The position numbers and the translations under genes are program-made. Positions 41,333-43,334 of a stretch of DNA of 43,334 nucleotides are shown piece by piece. Location: assembly GCA_905202125.1 (NCBI GenBank), contig CAJKQX010000010.1:1-43334 (forward strand), read 5' to 3'. The stretch's first letter is position 1. Every line of letters starts with the position of its first letter. The DNA comes from an uncultured Prevotella sp. (GTDB lineage: Bacteria > Bacteroidota > Bacteroidia > Bacteroidales > Bacteroidaceae). A model generated the notes under the pieces. That model saw only the letters and a list, made by a program, of their open reading frames with translations. It searched no databases and was not told where the DNA came from.

Positions 41333-41626
41333 AAAATAAAGGATCATCAGACATTTGGAGTGATATACAGAAGGTTAAAGGATATCAATTAGTCGATGTA
41401 GGGCCGCAAACTTTTGCGGCCGCAAGAATCCCCATACCATATCATCCGTTAAAACAGTTTTTTACGCGTCAGAAAAAACACATAATACCCTGTCAGGAAA
41501 ATGAATTTGTGGCAATCGCCCTTGCGGCCGCAAAAGTTTGCGGCCCTACACCGACTTGTAGATATCTATCATGTTTATCAATGGTTTTCGTTTCGTCACT
41601 CCAGATTTCGGATGATCCAAAATAAA
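41333..41626. mobile_element. MITE-like non-autonomous element with 8-bp target duplication
   Basis: The element spans 41341-41618 (278 bp). Perfect direct repeats AAAATAAA flank it exactly (41333-41340, 41619-41626). Its ends are 23-bp inverted repeats with 20 matches (41341-41363, 41596-41618, starting GGATCATC). Inside, 46-bp inverted repeats (41381-41426, 41521-41566) agree at 42 positions, and each contains a palindrome GGCCGCAAA-2 nt-TTTGCGGCC (41402-41421, 41526-41545). No open frame or transposase is inside. A duplication of 8 bp and GG at the ends would suit mobilisation by an ISL3-like transposase; that is inference. With the rplI terminator it fills the 371-bp gap 41329-41699. Confidence 0.8.
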
Positions 41627-41631
41627 GACAT

Positions 41632-41666
41632 GAAAAATCCCAGTTGTATTATTACAATACACTGGG
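41632..41666 (-). terminator. Intrinsic terminator of the rpsF-rpsR-rplI operon
   Basis: CCCAGTTGTATT (41639-41650) pairs with AATACACTGGG (41656-41666) with a one-base bulge. In the minus direction it is followed by ATTTTTC. It lies about 34 bp past the rplI stop. Confidence 0.8.
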
Positions 41667-41699
41667 ACTTTATATAAACTTGCTTTACAGTGCTAAGAA

Positions 41700-42215
41700 T
41701 TATTCTTCAACAGGAGCGGCTACCTCTTCTGTATTTTCAGTGGCCTCTGTTTTTGCGTTCTCTTCCTCTACGGCATTCTCGGCTACTACCTTAACGGGCA
41801 CCTTAACCTCAACCTCTTTGTGGAAATGGATTGTAGCTTCAAAGTCACCCACTGTCTTAATGTCGCGCATGGTGATGATCTTGCGATCGATGTCATAACC
41901 CATTTTCTTAAGTTCGTCAGCTACAATGTTTGTATTGACAGAACCGTAGGTAACACCTGTTGCGCTGACTTTAGCAGTGATAACCAGTGAAACATCTTTC
42001 AGGCTTTCAGCCTTCTTCTCAGCCTCAGCTTTGATTGCAGCCAACTTGTGAGCCTGCTGTTTCAGGTTCTCAGCGAGAACTTTCTTTGCAGAAGCCGATG
42101 CAATGACAGCCTTACCGGTAGGTATCAAATAGTTGCGGCCATAACCACTCTTTACAGTAACAATATCGTTCTTGTAACCCAAGCCGATGATATCTTCTTT
42201 AAGTATTAATTCCAT
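41700..42215 (-). CDS. rplI: 50S ribosomal protein L9
   Basis: The 171-residue protein has the L9 N-terminal domain (MELILKEDIIGLGYKNDIVT, then SGYGRNYLIPTGKA), the long connecting helix rich in Ala/Lys/Glu, and the C-terminal rRNA-binding domain. About 25 extra residues at the end are Glu/Ala-rich (EEENAKTEATENTEEVAAP), longer than the roughly 148 residues of most L9 proteins; an acidic tail of this kind is seen in Bacteroidota. It is the last gene of rpsF-rpsR-rplI, 17 bp after rpsR. Confidence 0.96.
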   Translation of the reverse strand: MELILKEDIIGLGYKNDIVTVKSGYGRNYLIPTGKAVIASASAKKVLAENLKQQAHKLAAIKAEAEKKAESLKDVSLVITAKVSATGVTYGSVNTNIVADELKKMGYDIDRKIITMRDIKTVGDFEATIHFHKEVEVKVPVKVVAENAVEEENAKTEATENTEEVAAPVEE

Positions 42216-42232
42216 ATTGATATTCCTCCTTT

Positions 42233-42502
42233 TTATTTCATCAAATCGGTTACATATGGAAGCAATGCAATCTGACGAGCACGCTTAACAGCCTGAGCAA
42301 CGCGACGCTGATATTTCAAAGATGTTCCTGTAATGCGGCGGGGAAGTATCTTACCCTGCTCGTTCAAGAATTTCTTGAGGAACTCTGGATCTTTATAGTC
42401 GATATACTTAATACCGCTCTTCTTGAAACGACAATATTTTTTCTTTCTTGTGTCCACTGAAGGTGGAGTCAAATAACGAATTTCTGATTCTACTGCTGCC
42501 AT
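42233..42502 (-). CDS. rpsR: 30S ribosomal protein S18
   Basis: The 89-residue protein shows the S18 core: FKKSGIKYIDYKDPEFLKKF, LNEQGKILPRRITGTSLKYQ, and RAVKRARQIALLPYV-type ending (QAVKRARQIALLPYVTD). One CRF cysteine precedes it (KYCRF), as in zinc-free single-Cys forms. It follows rpsF by 3 bp, the conserved gene order; S6 and S18 bind as a heterodimer to 16S rRNA. Confidence 0.97.
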   Translation of the reverse strand: MAAVESEIRYLTPPSVDTRKKKYCRFKKSGIKYIDYKDPEFLKKFLNEQGKILPRRITGTSLKYQRRVAQAVKRARQIALLPYVTDLMK

Positions 42503-42505
42503 AAA

Positions 42506-42850
42506 TTAAGCCTCCTCTTTTTTGCTGAACTTGTTACGTCTCTTCTCTGCATACTGTGCTGCATACTTGTCGAGCTTAACAGTCATAAAACGAATTACTT
42601 TCTCGTCACGGCGATAGCCTGTCTCGAGAGTTTTAACTACTGATGACTCTGCTTTGAATTCCAACAAGCAATAAAAACCTGTTGATTTCTTCTGAATAGC
42701 ATAAGCCATTTTTTTCAATCCCCAGGTTTCCTCGTTCAAAAGCTCAGCACCATTATCTGTAAGAAGCTTCTTGAATTTAGCAACCGCTTCCTTCATCTGA
42801 TCATCAGACAAAACGGGAGTTAAAATGAAAACGGTTTCGTATTGATTCAT
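42506..42850 (-). CDS. rpsF: 30S ribosomal protein S6
   Basis: The 114-residue protein starts MNQYETVFILTPVLSDDQ, the S6 signature, and continues with EETWGLKKMAYAIQKKSTGFY and a basic C terminus. The frame is open 10 codons further to 42880, but that extension (MQSIIFLINF) is unlike the family and lies in the promoter-proximal region, so the ATG at 42850 is used. First gene of the operon. I could not fit the S6:S18 autoregulatory leader motif to the short predicted UTR. Confidence 0.96.
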   Translation of the reverse strand: MNQYETVFILTPVLSDDQMKEAVAKFKKLLTDNGAELLNEETWGLKKMAYAIQKKSTGFYCLLEFKAESSVVKTLETGYRRDEKVIRFMTVKLDKYAAQYAEKRRNKFSKKEEA

Positions 42851-42872
42851 AAAATTAATTAAAAAAATTATA

Positions 42873-42921
42873 CTTTGCAAAAATGCGGTGCAAAGGTAAT
42901 CATTTTAATTCAGTGCGCCAA
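42873..42921 (-). promoter_or_regulatory. Promoter of rpsF-rpsR-rplI, with overlapping dyad
   Basis: Minus-strand TTGG (42921-42918), 19-bp spacer, TACCTTTG (42898-42891). The -7 box is one half of an inverted repeat, CTTTGCA (42873-42879) and TGCAAAG (42889-42895), with a 9-bp centre, which could serve as an operator covering the start site. Confidence 0.6.
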
Positions 42922-43005
42922 GACCACAACTATAATAAACATACTTTTAACAATTTTTACGTCTCTCATATCTCATAATCCCGCACATCTTCATACATTT
43001 GCAAC

Positions 43006-43200
43006 ATGAAAATGTCTATTATAAAACATATCAAAAAGGTTTACGGTCTGCCTCTGTTCTTCATCGGCATTCTTATACTTGTAATATCCTCGTTGACAAA
43101 CCTCAAGAATATCAACGCCGTAAATATCTCCGGCGTTCTCCTGATAGTTTGCGGGATTGTCACTTATACTCGTAAATTAAAAAGCAAGAGCAAATATTGA
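43006..43200 (+). CDS. Small membrane protein (64 residues) of unknown function
   Basis: Two hydrophobic segments (about 14-30, LPLFFIGILILVISSL, and 40-54, VNISGVLLIVCGIVTY) flank a short polar loop, with basic residues at both ends (KHIKKVYG, TRKLKSKSK), predicting a two-helix inner membrane protein with both termini in the cytoplasm. No family is recognised. A -7-like TACATTTG (42994-43001) lies only 5 bp before the ATG at 43006, so the mRNA may be leaderless and start at the second ATG (43012). A strong terminator hairpin follows at 43240. Confidence 0.65.
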   Translation: MKMSIIKHIKKVYGLPLFFIGILILVISSLTNLKNINAVNISGVLLIVCGIVTYTRKLKSKSKY

Positions 43201-43239
43201 AAGTATTTACTCTTCATATATAAATAGGAAGTTTTCATT

Positions 43240-43281
43240 ATAAAATCCACTGGTTTTCAAGTAAAAACCAGTGGATTTTAT
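43240..43281. terminator. Strong hairpin after the small membrane protein gene
   Basis: An 18-bp perfect stem, ATAAAATCCACTGGTTTT (43240-43257) with its complement at 43264-43281 and a 6-nt loop. The stem is flanked by A/T-rich arms, so it can serve as a terminator in both directions. No gene is seen from 43282 to the window end. Confidence 0.7.
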
Positions 43282-43334
43282 GGTAGTGTTTCACTGAGTG
43301 TGTCTGAGGCGAGTTCACTCAAGCCTGTAGACCT

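Noticed and set aside
42851..42921. S6:S18 ribosomal leader motif upstream of rpsF
   Set aside because: A CCG-containing loop is present, but its stem overlaps the -7 promoter box and so would not be in the transcript from that promoter.
1..43334. Defence, toxin-antitoxin, secretion or conjugation system
   Set aside because: No nuclease/helicase, integrase, relaxase, antitoxin or phage gene was recognised anywhere; the window is mainly housekeeping and envelope genes.

Overview
The window looks like a chromosomal segment of a Bacteroidales bacterium, most probably Prevotellaceae. The evidence is the protein repertoire (DUF4924, DUF4421, DUF1460, a golvesin-domain amidase, PPi-dependent phosphofructokinase, Rho with a long N-terminal insertion, OmpP1/FadL-like porin), AT-rich intergenic DNA, few Shine-Dalgarno sites, and many promoters of the Bacteroidota type (-33 TTTG, about 20 bp, -7 TAnnTTTG). 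No tRNA, rRNA, CRISPR array, phage or complete insertion sequence was seen.

Layout. 1-7.5 kb: a ROK sugar kinase diverges from a LysE-type exporter. A DUF4924 gene, rfbD and prfC follow, then a TrpF-like orphan on the minus strand, rpe, and an ECF sigma factor with a candidate small RNA just upstream of it. 7.8-10.1 kb: one secreted protein, then about 900 bp of gene-free, repeat-rich DNA. 10.1-16.5 kb: an envelope pair (OmpP1/FadL-like porin plus an aromatic/glycine-rich secreted protein), prmA, a GH25 lysozyme and PPi-phosphofructokinase. 16.6-26.5 kb: a long plus-strand run with a 90-aa conserved protein, a PlsC-like acyltransferase, an amidase with an inserted golvesin domain, a 101-aa protein, a YgiQ radical SAM protein, nudC, a Gfo/Idh/MocA oxidoreductase, DUF4421 and DUF1460 proteins. 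26.5-27.2 kb: a decayed iron-dependent alcohol dehydrogenase. 27.8-35.5 kb: rpsA, rho, uvrA and a glycosyltransferase. 35.5-38.1 kb: a metallo-hydrolase, a lipoprotein and an MltF-like transglycosylase. 38.1-41.3 kb: hisG-hisD-hisC, followed directly by a MITE-like element with a perfect 8-bp target duplication. 41.7-42.9 kb: rpsF-rpsR-rplI, then a small membrane protein.

Most genes are housekeeping (translation, transcription termination, repair, histidine synthesis, glycolysis) or envelope and peptidoglycan functions. I did not find a defence system or other obviously new multigene system. The most notable non-textbook signals are the 278-bp MITE-like element, a roughly 72-nt candidate sRNA or attenuator before the ECF sigma gene, a TrpF-fold protein lacking the usual active-site signatures and tryptophan-gene context, and an alcohol dehydrogenase pseudogene that still has a promoter.
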